Shown: piece by piece, positions 11,483 to 22,710 of the stretch | Layout: every line of letters begins with the position of its first letter | Position numbering within the stretch: the first letter of the stretch is position 1 | From: Pseudofabraea citricarpa | Taxonomy: Eukaryota; Ascomycota; Leotiomycetes; Helotiales; Dermateaceae | Assembly: GCA_029641185.1 (NCBI GenBank) | Contig: JAPWGK010000019.1 | Location: forward strand, 682,001 to 746,000 | Direction of reading: 5' to 3' | Length of the DNA: 64,000 nucleotides | Notes under the pieces: generated by a model | Databases searched by the model: none | Seen by the model: only the letters and a program-made list of their open reading frames with translations | What the model was told of the DNA's origin: nothing | Made by a program: the position numbers and the translations under genes

Positions 11483-12077
11483 ATAGATAGCCTGGCACAC
11501 TGGTCAGGTACCGATGTAGGATAACCGGAGGCTGAATGTAAAATAATATCATGTAATGTAGTTGTGAGATATGCCAGTACCTGGCAGCATGCCCTTTAGC
11601 GTTATGATGCTTGTAAACATACCAAATTCCTAGAACTTAGTCCATACTTCTAAACACCCTATTGCACTCTTGCCATTCCTGCACCTCCTAGTTGCCGGGT
11701 GCGTTCAGTTGTTCAAGTCAACGAGGTTATTAGACAGCATGGTTGACTCACGGCACTGAAAATGCTGACGCATATCGACAGACGGGTTTATGGCATCCTG
11801 AACAAATATATCCCATAGAAGTGAATCAAAGCATTTAGACGTTGCACTACCAGGTCAGATAAGCCATTTAAACATGGTGGTTTGAGCATATTGTATTACT
11901 CATAAGCTCGAGGCATGTTCAAGCACCAAAGAGTACCTGGGTGAGATTGTGATTCCTTCGCCTTTCGCTATGCATGCTCTACAATGCCGTGCTAATAAAT
12001 ACAAATAAATCGTTCGCCCCTTCTTCCACCCGTTCATAGATATCGGATAGCCCCTCCCTTCTTCTTTCCTTTCCATG
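11483..12077. other. Intergenic, convergent 3' flanks
   Basis: 595 bases between two converging genes. No gene, RNA or repeat is recognised; it presumably holds both 3' UTRs. Confidence 0.6.
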
Positions 12078-15000
12078 CTATTGCGGCTGCCTCATCATCT
12101 GGCGTTTGGTTTGCATGAGAGAATTAAAGATGTCGCTACACGGGTTGGGAGGCGCACTGGGAGGTGGAACCCGAGTAGGTGCGGTAGCAGGCTTTCCGGT
12201 AACTTTCTTAAACCTCGATCTCGGTTCGTCTTCTGACTCTTCTTCGTCTGATGATAGTAGGCTGATGACCAGTTGAGATGAAGATGTTGCTGGTGCTTGT
12301 TTCTTCTTCACTACTGGAGGGCGTATAACTAAATGCTGTGCGGGCTGTGATCGTGCTGCTACTGGTAATCCGGTTCCTTCAGTCTCATCTTCGCTATCTT
12401 CAGACGAACTGGAGTAGGCTTGCATTCTCTTTTGCTTCTGAACAAGTTCAAGTTTTTGGTTGAGTGTGCTTGCATTCTTAGGGTGGACCACCTGTACCTG
12501 TGAGGATGTTGGTACTTGGTTTGGTCGCTCGAATCGTGCAACGGGCCCTGGCTGTGCAGCCGCAATGGGACGTGATAATGAGGGTATAATCACTGCTGGT
12601 ATGGTCCCCACTTTCAACGAAGTTCTAGTTGGGCGTGATGATGGCACAATCACTGCTGGTGTAACCTTAGCTCTCAACGAAGAAGTTCCACTCTCCAATC
12701 CATTGGAGATTGTCTTAGCCACTTTGCATTTTGCCACTTGCGTGCTTAAGGACTGCCTTGGTGGAGGTAGTATCGCATTTGACTGCGAATTCTGCTTCTC
12801 TAGTCTCACATCTTGTCTTTGGCTCGATGAGTTGGCGGATGAGGGTAATTCCACCCTTGGCTGATATCTCGGGGCTTCCTGGTCTCTTGTCGAAACAGTC
12901 GTGCTTGTGAAACCAGAAAGCTTTGCCACCTTGCTAGGGCGGAGATCTGGCTCATCTGAGTCATTAGGAGGTCTCTTTGATGAGCTGCCAGCATTTTCAG
13001 ACTGTATACTAGAAGCACTACTCGTCGAAGCTACCAGCTCGTCCCGACTCAGCGGCTCAGACTCCGCAGTCTCGTCATCTAACGTGTCTCCAAGTGCCGA
13101 TGATACTTGAGACTTTCGAAGTGAGTAGCCTAAAGAACCATTGCTTTTCTGCTTCTGCTTAGTTTTGGCTGGAGGTAGAATAGACAAACACTTGGTCTTG
13201 GTCCTTGTGCTTCTGCCCATGTCATCGACAGGTCTCTTTTCCCAAGCTTCCCGTAATTTTAGACCTAGTGCAAGGGAAACTGTCCTTGCCACACTATTAC
13301 CAACAATTTTCCATTGATCAGTGGGCAGCCCTACCAGAATCTCATCGTCTGGGAAGCTTTGAGCTCGACGACCCTCCATCACAGATAAGTACCGGTTCTG
13401 GTTCCAATGGAGGCAAGTTCCCATCCGAGCATCATCAGGGCCAACTACGACAGTGATGGTGCTAAACAAAGAATCGGGATGAACCCTACCCCATGCCTTC
13501 GAATTTGCCATAACATTTGCTCGCACTTCTCCTTTTTTGGTTGTTTCAGGAAAGAGTGCCCTCTCAGCTCTTGTCATCGTTCCTTGGCCATTTTTCCATG
13601 CTTTAGCAAATGTCATTCCCTTGGGTGTTACTGGAATACACGCAATTCTCTGTTGGTCCTCCTCTTTGGCAGACTTGGCGACAACATGGTCAGGGTGAGG
13701 GATGCATTGATAGGTTCGGGCATCTCCAATTCTAGGTAGGTCTGCAGTTGCCTGGCCGGCACTTACGTATCGAAATGGTGTTGGGCCAAATTTTCGGCTG
13801 CCAAAAGATTCCCCATTGGCTTTCAGGCCCACTGCGACTGATCTGACAGTTGGAGGATGTGAATGAGAGAGCTCAGGGTGCTGAATCGGCTCATAGCCAG
13901 GGGCAGCAAAGGATAGGAAAAGGCGACTTCGCGATTGTGGGCTGCCACAACTCCAAGCATCCAGCACAAAAACTTGTGTCTGGTAGCCCATGCCTACAAT
14001 GGAACATATGAGTTGAGAAAGGACGTCTTCATCTCGGCCTCTTCCCTTCTGGGCCATATTCAGGACATTTTCTAGCAAACCATATTTAGGGCGATAGAAG
14101 TCTACATAGGCTGCTACTGATGCAACAAGTGATTGGTTTTTCAAGCCTCTTTCGTTATTTTTCTTCGGATTTAGAAGACTGAACCCTTGACATGGACTAC
14201 CAGCAGAGACAAATTCAACGTCGCCCGGCATGGGCACAAGACTGGATTTTTGAGGGTTTCCTCGAAATGCGTCTAGCAAAAGGTCATCCACGGATCCGAA
14301 AAATAGTTTGCAGCTCTTGGGGTCGGTGAGGTTGGCATGATAGGTATGAATGGCAGTTTCTGCTAAATCAACCGCCCACTCGTGATGTACAGCCCCCCCT
14401 TCTTCAAGTCCCCGGCCAAAGTTTCCGCCGCCGCAGTAAAGATCCAGCCCACGCAAAAGTCTAGAAGTTGATATTTCAAACGGATCAAATCCCTGCAATA
14501 AGCTTCGTCGATGTTTCTCTTGAATAGGCTCAAGACGTTGTGGCTCTTCATCTTCGACAAGCTTCGTGGTAATGTAGAATGCATTTCCTGTCCCATTTCG
14601 ACTGTAGGGTGCCGGTATCGATTTATTCCTTATGTCATCTTCAGTGTAAAATCTAACCAAGCACCGGTGCAAGATTGCACTCGCAGGCACTTTATCCAGC
14701 GTATCGGTATATACGAGTTCATTCGGAGCACTCGTCATTTGGGTAGCAAGTTCAGCTCTTCGCAGAAGTCTCCTTACACGAACATAGCGTTTCGTGTCTT
14801 CATGTATGTTCTCCACAACCTCATAAGGCTCGACTTCATTCTTGCACTTCCGCCTTGGTATCTTCCTTGATGCTATAAGAACTGTCTCACCCGGCCGGTG
14901 ATCCTCTGTCGAATCTTTCTGTGGATCCTTCTCCTTGTTTTTAAGATGTTCGCAGCGTTTGTGCGAATCCTTCATTGTAACGAATCTTTCGCCATCTAAG

Positions 15001-16934
15001 TATGTTTGTCGAATAAACAATTCTCGATTTGAAACGGAAGGCATACCGTGCCAAATTACGTTAACAACATCTATCACATTTTCCTCCTCTTCTCTCCCAC
15101 GAGGGCAAGTGCAGTGGTCTGATAGAAAAAGCTCGCTGGCATAAGGATATTTCATTTTTGCACAGGTGGTGTCCGAAGGTTTGTACAACCATAGTCCATC
15201 AAAACTACGCTGTCCATCTGCATCGGTGTGCACTCCCTGTACTAAAAGATACCAGCAGTCATCAGCACCTTTCCAAATCGTGACTTCGTCTTTCCACACA
15301 GAGCCACTGCCATCAACCACGACGCTGACTACATCTCCCACCTTAATAGAGTTGATTTTTTCCTTGCGTCGTTGAAGTTTCTCTTCGTCTGCTCTTGCTG
15401 TCTTTTCGCTCTGTTCTTTTGCTATCCAATTCTCTCCTACGATGCTAGAGAGGGGTTTTGCGGCATCTTGCAGCCCACAATCTCCATCGATCGTAAGCTG
15501 CAAGGAATGACCTTGCGAGACCCGGCGCGCTTCAGCATCAACGTCAGGAACGACAGATTTTAGATGCTTTCCAAATCTCATATGGCTGAAGCATTCATAC
15601 ACATATGGCGTCACCACAGTCTTTTCTTCTCGTATTGGATGTTTTCGAATGGCAGTCCTTTCCATTATCTCGGCCCATATTGAATGCACTTGAGTGTCTT
15701 CATCAACGCCAATAGCTTCCTTGTGCAAAAATCTGATGTTCTGGTTGACAGCTCGGCGAAAGTCACTTCCCTGATGCTGTTGATACCAAGCTTGAAATTC
15801 AGGTGACCCACCATGTTTCTCGTTCATCCAGACTGAGAATTTATTGCGGAAATCGTGTATTGATATTAGGTTCCTCGCGTTATGTGGGCTCATGCAAAAG
15901 TCGACAAAATGCTTAGCAAGATCTGCCATCCATAAAAAGCCAGAATAAAACCGAAGATACTCAGCCGAGGGTGATTTGAGATGGTAGTATACATCTGTGT
16001 CCCTGTTAAAGATTGACTGGATCCAAATCTGATCACCGACACAATGATGCTCTTCTCCGTAGTTTCCCAATGAACATATTTCGAAGGGAACGCCCTCTAC
16101 GTATCTGCGTTCTTGACCAGCGCTTAAAATTCCATCGAAAAGAAACATCCGACTTCCCATTCGGTTGGCTAGGTGGTCTAAAGGCCGCATCTCATACGGG
16201 TGGTGATGGTTGGATGCAGGTAGATAGATCGTAAAGTCAGTTAATTCTAGCTGGAAAAAATCCTGATCCCTGGAGGAGCCAACAGAAGACTCCCGGTCAA
16301 ACGACTCATTGTCTTCAGATGCTTTTCGATCTAACTCTTCCAGGAGTTCTCGAACTGCGGTGCATTCTTTCGATGGAGGTAGCTGCGGAGTATGCACCTC
16401 AAAAGATTCTTTATCCTCGGAGAAGACGTATCTGTACTGTGATTTTGGATAAATCAATTCAGCGGGTTGTAAAGACTTCAACACTCTGTCGACGCGCACT
16501 TCCGCTTCTGCATCCATAATTTTTCCATAATGCTCAAGCCCATCTTCTTCGATCTCCAGGTTATCACTCTCGCTCTCGTCATCTAGCGTGTCGCCACTAT
16601 CTAATTGGTCGACAATGTCTAGTGTGCTGCTGTTATCTGGTGTGCTACGTTCTGTTGTTGTTACAGAGAGAGGTTGAGAATTTCTGGATCGTAATAAAGA
16701 GACCGGAAGATCTTGTTGGAGGCTAACCACTGGTATGGTCCTGTCCTTTGCCTTGTCATGTTTAGGCTCCGGGGATTCAGTTTCGTGAAGTTCAGAAAAG
16801 GCATCAAAGTATTCGTCAGAAGTCTCCGAGATTGGGAAATTATCGCGTGGTCCATCTTCTGCGGGATTGTTAGTTTTGCACATCTTAGCTGCTGACGATC
16901 AAGACGTACCTGGCCGATAGATGGCAGGCGGCAT
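12078..16934 (-). CDS. dim-2: DIM-2-type DNA (cytosine-5) methyltransferase
   Basis: Two exons: 16934-16910 and 16858-12078, giving 1601 residues. The methyltransferase domain spans about 805-1215. Motif I is GLDLYCGGGNFGRGL (about 812), the catalytic motif IV is SAGSPCQGFS (about 893), and motif VI is LLENVLN (about 934). The closing motif IX-X region ends GNSVARTVSLALGL. Two BAH-like regions precede it (about 510-650 and 660-790). This order matches DIM-2, the enzyme responsible for cytosine methylation of RIP-mutated repeats in Neurospora. Residues 51-64 hold a PVVSL then PVSLL pair resembling the HP1-binding PxVxL motifs known in DIM-2. A disordered tail of about 385 residues contains VISLL followed by an acidic run, resembling a SUMO-interacting motif. 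The first exon is only 25 nt. An alternative ATG at 16883 inside the intron would replace the first 8 residues. Confidence 0.93.
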
Positions 16935-17764
16935 GATTATTGGGTGCCCCGAGTCAATTAAAGTTAAAACAAACTTCGATCCATACCGCCTAAATGAATC
17001 TTCGCTCTAGATTCTTCATGAGATGTGAGAGGGAGTGTGGTGGTGCAAACCAAACACATGAAGTGAAGGCAAGAGAGGCTGGGCGAGTGCGGAGAAATTA
17101 GGCGTGGGAAGGCTGGCTGATTGATCAAGTGCATGTTGATACGTGACCAGCTACAGTACCCGAATCCAGCTCAGCGATAGCAGGTTCGCTGGTCAGTCCT
17201 CGCCGACAGGAAGTATTTGCGACTCCATCATCGGGCGGGAATGTATGAATTCCATGAAGGTATGGAGCAGAGCAGAATAACATTTAGAGCTTGAAGCCCC
17301 CTTGTCAGCCTCGCGTGTACCTGCGCTACTGTAACTTACCGCATCCACCCCCGCATTCGGCTGAACATCTCGGCCGGCTCTGGATGTTGTGTTTTGTATT
17401 TTTGTACCATCAAAGACATTGTTGTGGCGTCTTTGTTTATTATACAGACGCATGCAGTACTTTGTACTTTTCATAGTCGATAAATTCGTTTTACCAAGAA
17501 TGTTCTGCTTGGTACATATGTGGAAGTAAATGTATGCTTTTCTAACGCTTTCAAAAAAGTATTTAGATATGTTTTATAATCAATCAAATCTTGTCGAGAT
17601 CAAGCTTTTGGTATTCTACAGAGTGGTGGTTTTTATAATGTCTAAGTCGAGATGCTTCCCCAGACGCCCATGATGCCAATAAGACCCATGTGATATGCCA
17701 AGCAATTCCAATGCCTCCCTGTGTGTAGTGATACAGTCTATTCAAACATGTTGTACAAAGGATC
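16935..17764. other. Intergenic: DIM-2 promoter and ERV1 3' flank
   Basis: About 830 bases with no convincing gene. Short open frames between 17193 and 17976 are non-conserved in appearance, and one runs antisense-free into ERV1 in another frame. It presumably holds the DIM-2 promoter and the ERV1 3' UTR. Confidence 0.6.
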
Positions 17765-18354
17765 TTAACCACACCTTCCGTCTTTCCATCCTGTTCTCCA
17801 TCTCTCTTCCCATTTCCCGCAATCGAATTCATTCTTCCCCAGCTTCCGATTGACATCATTATGCGCCTCGCATAGCCAGCGTCCAAACTCATCGCGACTA
17901 CTGGCCCGGATCTTCTCTCGTTCCATGTAAGCCTGGAAGTCTTCGGCACATACCCAACACGGATACAGCTTGCCAAACAATCCCAGGAACTGCTTCACGT
18001 CGCGCTGCTCTTGTGGGGTAGGCGAGACAGGATATGTGGCCGAGATAGAATGTAGCAAGGTCCATGAGGATCGTCCGAGTACTTCGACGTCGGGTGGACA
18101 ATCGGTCGCTGGCAGTGTACTCGCAGCTTTGGTCATCGATTTGGTTTGCGAGGTGAAAGAGGCCAAGCTGTTACAGGTTCGGCATCTGCAAGATTCATCA
18201 GGATCAGATTACATCTCTAAGTTAATGGAGAGGAAGCTTACGGTTTGCCATCCTTGCCCATGATCATACCTTTAGGTAGCTTGGGTTTGGGCGCCGCAGA
18301 AGTCGTATCTTTTGAAGCAGAAGCTGCACCATCACTTCTAGTATCATCCGCCAT
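17765..18354 (-). CDS. erv1: FAD-linked sulfhydryl oxidase ERV1 (mitochondrial intermembrane space)
   Basis: Two exons: 18354-18242 and 18185-17765, giving 177 residues. The 56-nt intron splits the proline codon of the conserved GKPCRTC motif. Cysteine pairs are all present: shuttle C39-x2-C42, redox-active YPC114WVC117 next to the flavin, and structural C143/C160. The flavin-binding landmarks GRSSWTLLHS and CEAHNDVNRKLGK are intact. Family members reoxidise Mia40 and pass electrons to cytochrome c during import of disulfide-containing proteins, and they also support cytosolic Fe-S protein maturation. The gene is divergent from HEM4, with 192 bases between start codons. The first ATG in frame gives the typical Ala/Lys-rich fungal N-terminus. 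Confidence 0.96.
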
Positions 18355-18546
18355 ATTTTCAATTTCGAGATCCCAGCCCTTCCCAAGAAATCTACAAAAC
18401 AAAGTTGAGGTCCCAAAAGTTCCGCAGCTTTGTAATCCTCGAATGCGCCGCATTAAATATTTCTCCGTTCCGTGATACTTTTCCTCGTCATCGGTCGATA
18501 GCTTAAGCTGTGTTTTCTGTACCCCGCGGTCAATCATGTCACCACG
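18355..18546. promoter_or_regulatory. Compact divergent promoter ERV1 / HEM4
   Basis: Only 192 bases separate the two start codons, so both genes must share or overlap their upstream elements. No specific operator was recognised. Confidence 0.5.
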
Positions 18547-19511
18547 ATGTCTGAAAAAAAAGGCACCCCGATATTACTACTGAAGACGAGGTCGATTCCC
18601 AATGATGCATACGAGGAAAGATTCCGCATCGGTGGAAGTTTCAATCCTATATTCGTACCAGTTCTCGAACATCGACTGCTCGAGGCGGGGTTGAGTGTTG
18701 TCCGGGATGCTCTGGAGAAAAGAGAAATTTCGACGGAGCAGAATGCCAAATATGGTGGAATGATATTCACATCACAACGCGCTGTAGAGGCCTTTTCAAA
18801 ATTAGTAAATGAGGGAAAGGGTTAGAAATTGCTGCCCTCTTATTTAATATCCGTTCTGACGAATACGTGTTACCAGGCATCGGCAGCGACTGGCCTTACC
18901 TACAAGAAGTCCCCATATATACCGTTGGTCCGGCTACATCTCGTGCTCTGCGGGCGGTCTCTCAATCACCTCCACTCAATGTCTTTGGGGCAGAGAGTGG
19001 GAATGGGGAGGCATTGGCCGATTACATGCTTGATCACTATGGCCAATGGTACCGGGATCGCACCATCAAGCCAGCGCTGTTGTTCATGGTAGGCGAACAG
19101 CGCAGAGATATCATTCCCAAAAAACTGATGGACCCTTCTCTTCCCCAAGAGAAGCGGATCCAAGTTGATGAACCAGTTGTGTATGGGACTGGGGTAATGG
19201 AATCTTTCGAGCAGGACTTTGCAGAAATTTTGAAGGATACAGACAGCATTCCTGTACGATGGGTTACTGTTTTCTCGCCTACAGGGTGTGAATCTATGCT
19301 CAGGGCTCTAGGAATGCTAGACTTGGCAACTGGGAAATACAATGGTGTGAAAAAGTGTAATACTTTCATCATAACAATTGGTCCTACAACCAGAGATTAT
19401 CTGATACAAACTTTTGGTTATGAACCAGATGTCTGTGCCGCCAAGCCATCTCCTGAAAGTGTGGAGGAAGGGATTCTGAAGTTTATAGAGGACCGTCAAT
19501 TACAAATTTGA
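18547..19511 (+). CDS. hem4: Uroporphyrinogen-III synthase
   Basis: Two exons: 18547-18820 and 18877-19511, giving 302 residues, a normal length. The enzyme closes and isomerises hydroxymethylbilane to uroporphyrinogen III, the fourth step of haem synthesis, in the cytosol. The N-terminal half shows ILLLKTRS...DAYEERF and GGMIFTSQRAVEAF. The second half has YTVGPATSRAL, a LLFMVGEQRRDIIPKKL segment, VTVFSPTGCESML, and the C-terminal TIGPTTRDYL...AAKPSPESVEEGI, all typical of HemD/Hem4. The 56-nt intron is GT-AG and restores the frame at EGKGIGSDWP. It is head-to-head with ERV1. Confidence 0.95.
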
Positions 19512-19674
19512 ATCTATTCAAGTATTCGTATTCACCTTCAAGCGAGAAGAGCTTTCGTTTGGGGAGTGACTCTGGCAAAATTTTCGGATGACAAAGCATT
19601 AAAATCTTGTGGAATAGTCCCAAAACGATACATGATTCTTATCTGTGACAGAACAAAAGAAAATGCCAAAAGAG

Positions 19675-19681
19675 AAAAAAA
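19675..19681 (-). terminator. RNA polymerase III terminator of tRNA-iMet
   Basis: A run of seven T on the transcribed sense (seven A on the plus strand) lies about 15 bases beyond the 3' end of the tRNA gene, the usual Pol III stop signal. Confidence 0.8.
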
Positions 19682-19696
19682 TCGGAGCTTGTAATA

Positions 19697-19768
19697 TAGC
19701 ACTATCTTGTTTCGATCAAGAGACCTCCGGGTTATGAGCCCGGCGCGCTTCCGCTGCGCCATAGTGCT
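19697..19768 (-). tRNA. Initiator tRNA-Met (CAU), no intron
   Basis: 72 bases fold into a full cloverleaf without CCA. The acceptor stem is 7 bp with the A1:U72 pair typical of eukaryotic initiators. The anticodon stem has three consecutive G:C pairs next to the loop (GGG CTCATAA CCC), another initiator hallmark, with anticodon CAU. The T loop reads ATCGAAA (A54 and A60 instead of T54), also initiator-specific. Internal promoter A box (TGGCGCAGCGG) and B box (GATCGAAAC) are present. A T-run terminator follows. Confidence 0.97.
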
Positions 19769-21118
19769 TTGCTTTGTTTGTTGGGAAGTTTCTCTTATCT
19801 TAATCTAGAAACTCGTTAAACTTTCTTCGACACAAGTGATAAGGACTTGTCTTAATCTGTATGACGTAGTCACTCTTCTTCATAGCATGAATGTGTATGC
19901 AACACACGAACTAGATCAGGTCTTACTAATAGATAGGCTGGTTAAAAGGCTTTAAAAATCCGTAAAATTTTCTATAAAGACTTTTGTCTATAACAAAAAG
20001 TCTGCACACAAAATAACTAGTCAGGACATATATTATACACTGATCTTCTGCAGTTTTTGAGATAGGCTTGCATGTTACTTTGATGATTTCTATTTTTATA
20101 TCAGCTTGCTCTTTTTTAAAGACTTTAATATTTACATATTTAAGACGATAGTTAATACCAAAGGAATTCATCTCGTGACTGAAAATGAAAACCTTAAAGA
20201 TAAAAGGGTCTGACTTGGTATATTTTCTAACTATTGTTAGCAACTTGCTTTTATATTCTTTTAAATGATACCTTGCTTCATAATTTAACGCAGCTAATTC
20301 CCTGAGGTAGCTATAAGCACGAACCAAAGCTGTTTTATATAAGTACCAGATAAAAGTAAGTCGGTGCACTTGGAGCGGTATCAAAACTGAATATGTTAGA
20401 AACTCTAAGAAAGAAGACCTGAAAGGTTTCCACCTATCATAATAGGGGAGGGAAAATATATGTCTCTAGATTGCATCTTCTTAGACCAAACGAACTACTA
20501 GTTTCTTTCTTTTACACCATTCTCCACCATTCTCCACCAGCTCCTCTACTTCTACACAAATAAAAAAAATTATCCCTAGAAACAACATGTCGGTATAATA
20601 CAATACTTAGAAACTACAGGTGAGAAGTTTAGATAACTTGCAAGAAAGATCTAGAACTATGAAATACGCATGAGCGATAACATCATCCGAACCACTATCA
20701 GCCTCTATAATTTGTACGAGGTTATCTTGCTAGGTACTTGGCACGTTCAGCAGTGCTCATGATGGGGATTTTACGAGGGAGGAGACTTGGGAAAGTATTT
20801 GGAGCGGATGATTGGCGAGGGGAAGTCGGGACGAGCCGTCCCAAACGGTAGCGGTGCGATTTGCGGTCTGTGTCCGACATGCACCTTGTGAAAACCCCCT
20901 GCTAAACAGCGAACCTTCTTCCAACTCCAACCTTTGTCATCGTTTCTCCGTGCCATCTTCTCTGATAGTGCATGGTGCCACCCTTTTCTCTTTCGGTTAC
21001 GTGGGAGATTGAAACACATTTCTTCTCGTGCAATCTTGTGGATTCCATCACTTTTCTGGTCTTGGATGCTCTGATAACCTCGACATTCACAACATAAAAA
21101 AACTCACCAGGCTGCATC
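19769..21118. other. AT-rich, CpG-poor block and DUF1917-gene promoter
   Basis: From about 19800 to 20740 the sequence is much richer in A+T and poorer in CpG than its surroundings. On the minus strand an unusually long stop-free frame (20384-19926) exists, but its first ATG lies about halfway, and the product (Lys/Tyr/Phe-rich) is not recognised. The block could be an old RIP-mutated repeat or a lineage-specific gene. From about 20740 to 21118 composition returns to normal; this should be the promoter of the next gene. Confidence 0.5.
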
Positions 21119-22312
21119 ATGGCAACCGACAAGCAAGAGCAAGCTGACGAGTCTGACGACTTATTCCAACTGTCTCAAGAGTCGGATTTCTATGGTAATT
21201 TGTTTTCCAGGCGTCTTCTCACGTCAACTCCCGTATTGACTCGTTCTTTAGGTGACGAGGCTACCAAGAAAGCATACGAAGAGCGTGCAGCCAATTTCGA
21301 TGTCGTTTCTTGGTGGAGAAACAAGAAACCTTCTCTCACTGAAATTGCCAACAGGAACTTGGCTACGCAGAAGAAGGTAAAAGCCGTCAAGCTCTACAAC
21401 ATCTACGAAGGAAATTTAGCAGGACGTCAATTGACAGAGACCCTCGCCGAGTTCCTGCAGAGACTCCCACCTAGAACGACGGAAGGCTCGGCTTCTGTCC
21501 CCTGGATCTACATCGCCAACCCATATGTTCCTCGTAAATCTGGAGAGGACTCCAAGCAACAAGAAGAAGAAAAAGATGAAGAAGAAGGAGAAGAAGAACT
21601 CTCCAATGAAGGTCCGCCAGAAGAAGGCGAGAACATGCCCAAGTTCATCACCGTCGGCAACGAGCTTCTAGAAAAATTCGAAAGCAAGAGAAAGGAAATC
21701 GAGAGTGAGATGAAAGGAAAGAATGCACCTACGATTTCCAGAGCCGTCAACAAGCATAGAGACGAAACTGTCAAGGAAATCCGCAAAGCTGCCGTAGAAT
21801 TGAAATGCACCACTGGCAAGGTAAATCTCTTTTGAATCCTATTAGTTACATCACAGTTGACAAGCTTGATAGTGGCTGCTCTTCATTCCCCCAGGAAGCG
21901 TCAACGAAGTCTGGGAATGTGTCGCACGTGAAACCATGAAGAACGAGCTCGGAATTTCTGCAAAAGTAGCACCGTTCCAACTTGAACGAAGACGACAGGA
22001 TCGAGTCATCTGCATTTATACTAGAGACTTTGAAGACAAGGATGATGTCGGCCGCGTTGTGAAAAAGATGCGAGATCTTGGACTTGTTGATAACAGAAGC
22101 CGGCCAATCTACTACAAGTGCGGTATGTACAGCCTCTTTTTGCTACAAAATAAAGCTGACAGGGACCAGATGCCTATACCTATCTTGACATCAAGAGCGA
22201 TAATTTACACGGTATCAAGCCATCGCTTTATTCTTCGGCGGAGTTCATTCAACCAAAAAACAAGAAGTCCAGTAGCAGCTCCAAGAGAAAGCTGGGAGAT
22301 ATCATGGATTGA
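21119..22312 (+). CDS. DUF1917 (Bles03-like) protein
   Basis: Four exons: 21119-21194, 21252-21820, 21873-22122 and 22170-22312, giving 345 residues. It shows the features of the Bles03/C11orf68 (DUF1917) family, whose fold resembles eIF4E and whose function is not established: FDVVSWWR near the N-terminus, VPWIYIANPY, then GKWLLFIPPGSVNEVWECVARE, and RVICIYTRDFEDKDDVGRVVKKMRDLG. The terminal YLDIKSDNLHGIKPSLYSS and a basic tail (SKRKLGDIMD) close it. An acidic Glu-rich insertion lies near residues 140-160. The first intron (57 nt) is a multiple of three without a stop, so unspliced RNA would insert 19 residues at the GDEATKK junction. The other introns (52 and 47 nt) contain stops or shift frame. 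The family call is good; the function is unknown. Confidence 0.85.
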
Positions 22313-22710
22313 TAAGATGCCCATGATCGCTTGGAGTTTGTGGGGTGTGGGTTTGGCTCGGTTTGGCTTTCAGAAGAGATTTTGAAATTTTGGTGCCGGC
22401 AGGAGTTCTGGAGTTTGCTTTCTCGTGGATACCCGCAGAGGTGGGAGAGCTACAGAACTGTCTGCGCTGTGTCTCCAGTTATTGCAAAAGCAGAAAGTAG
22501 AACCAACATATGGGCTTTTAAGGAAGATCCTCCAGAGCACAAGGACACTCGAAAGTACATGGTGGGAAAGTAAATGAAGTTGCTTTATCTGAAAGCTTTC
22601 TATAGAGCAGCCATGGTCTCTCGCTGCATACTTTTCAGTGATACAGCTCGTTATTTCGGCTCTGCTGGAATAGGTCCCATAATCCAAGGTGACTTTATCG
22701 TAAGGCCTGT
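22313..22710. other. Intergenic, convergent 3' flanks
   Basis: 398 bases between converging genes; nothing recognised beyond presumed 3' UTRs. Confidence 0.6.

Noticed and set aside
12078..16883. Uninterrupted DIM-2 frame starting MCKTNNP taken as the main start
   Set aside because: The splice signals at 16909 and 16859 are excellent and give a start on a separate exon; the ATG at 16883 lies inside that intron, so I list it only as an alternative.
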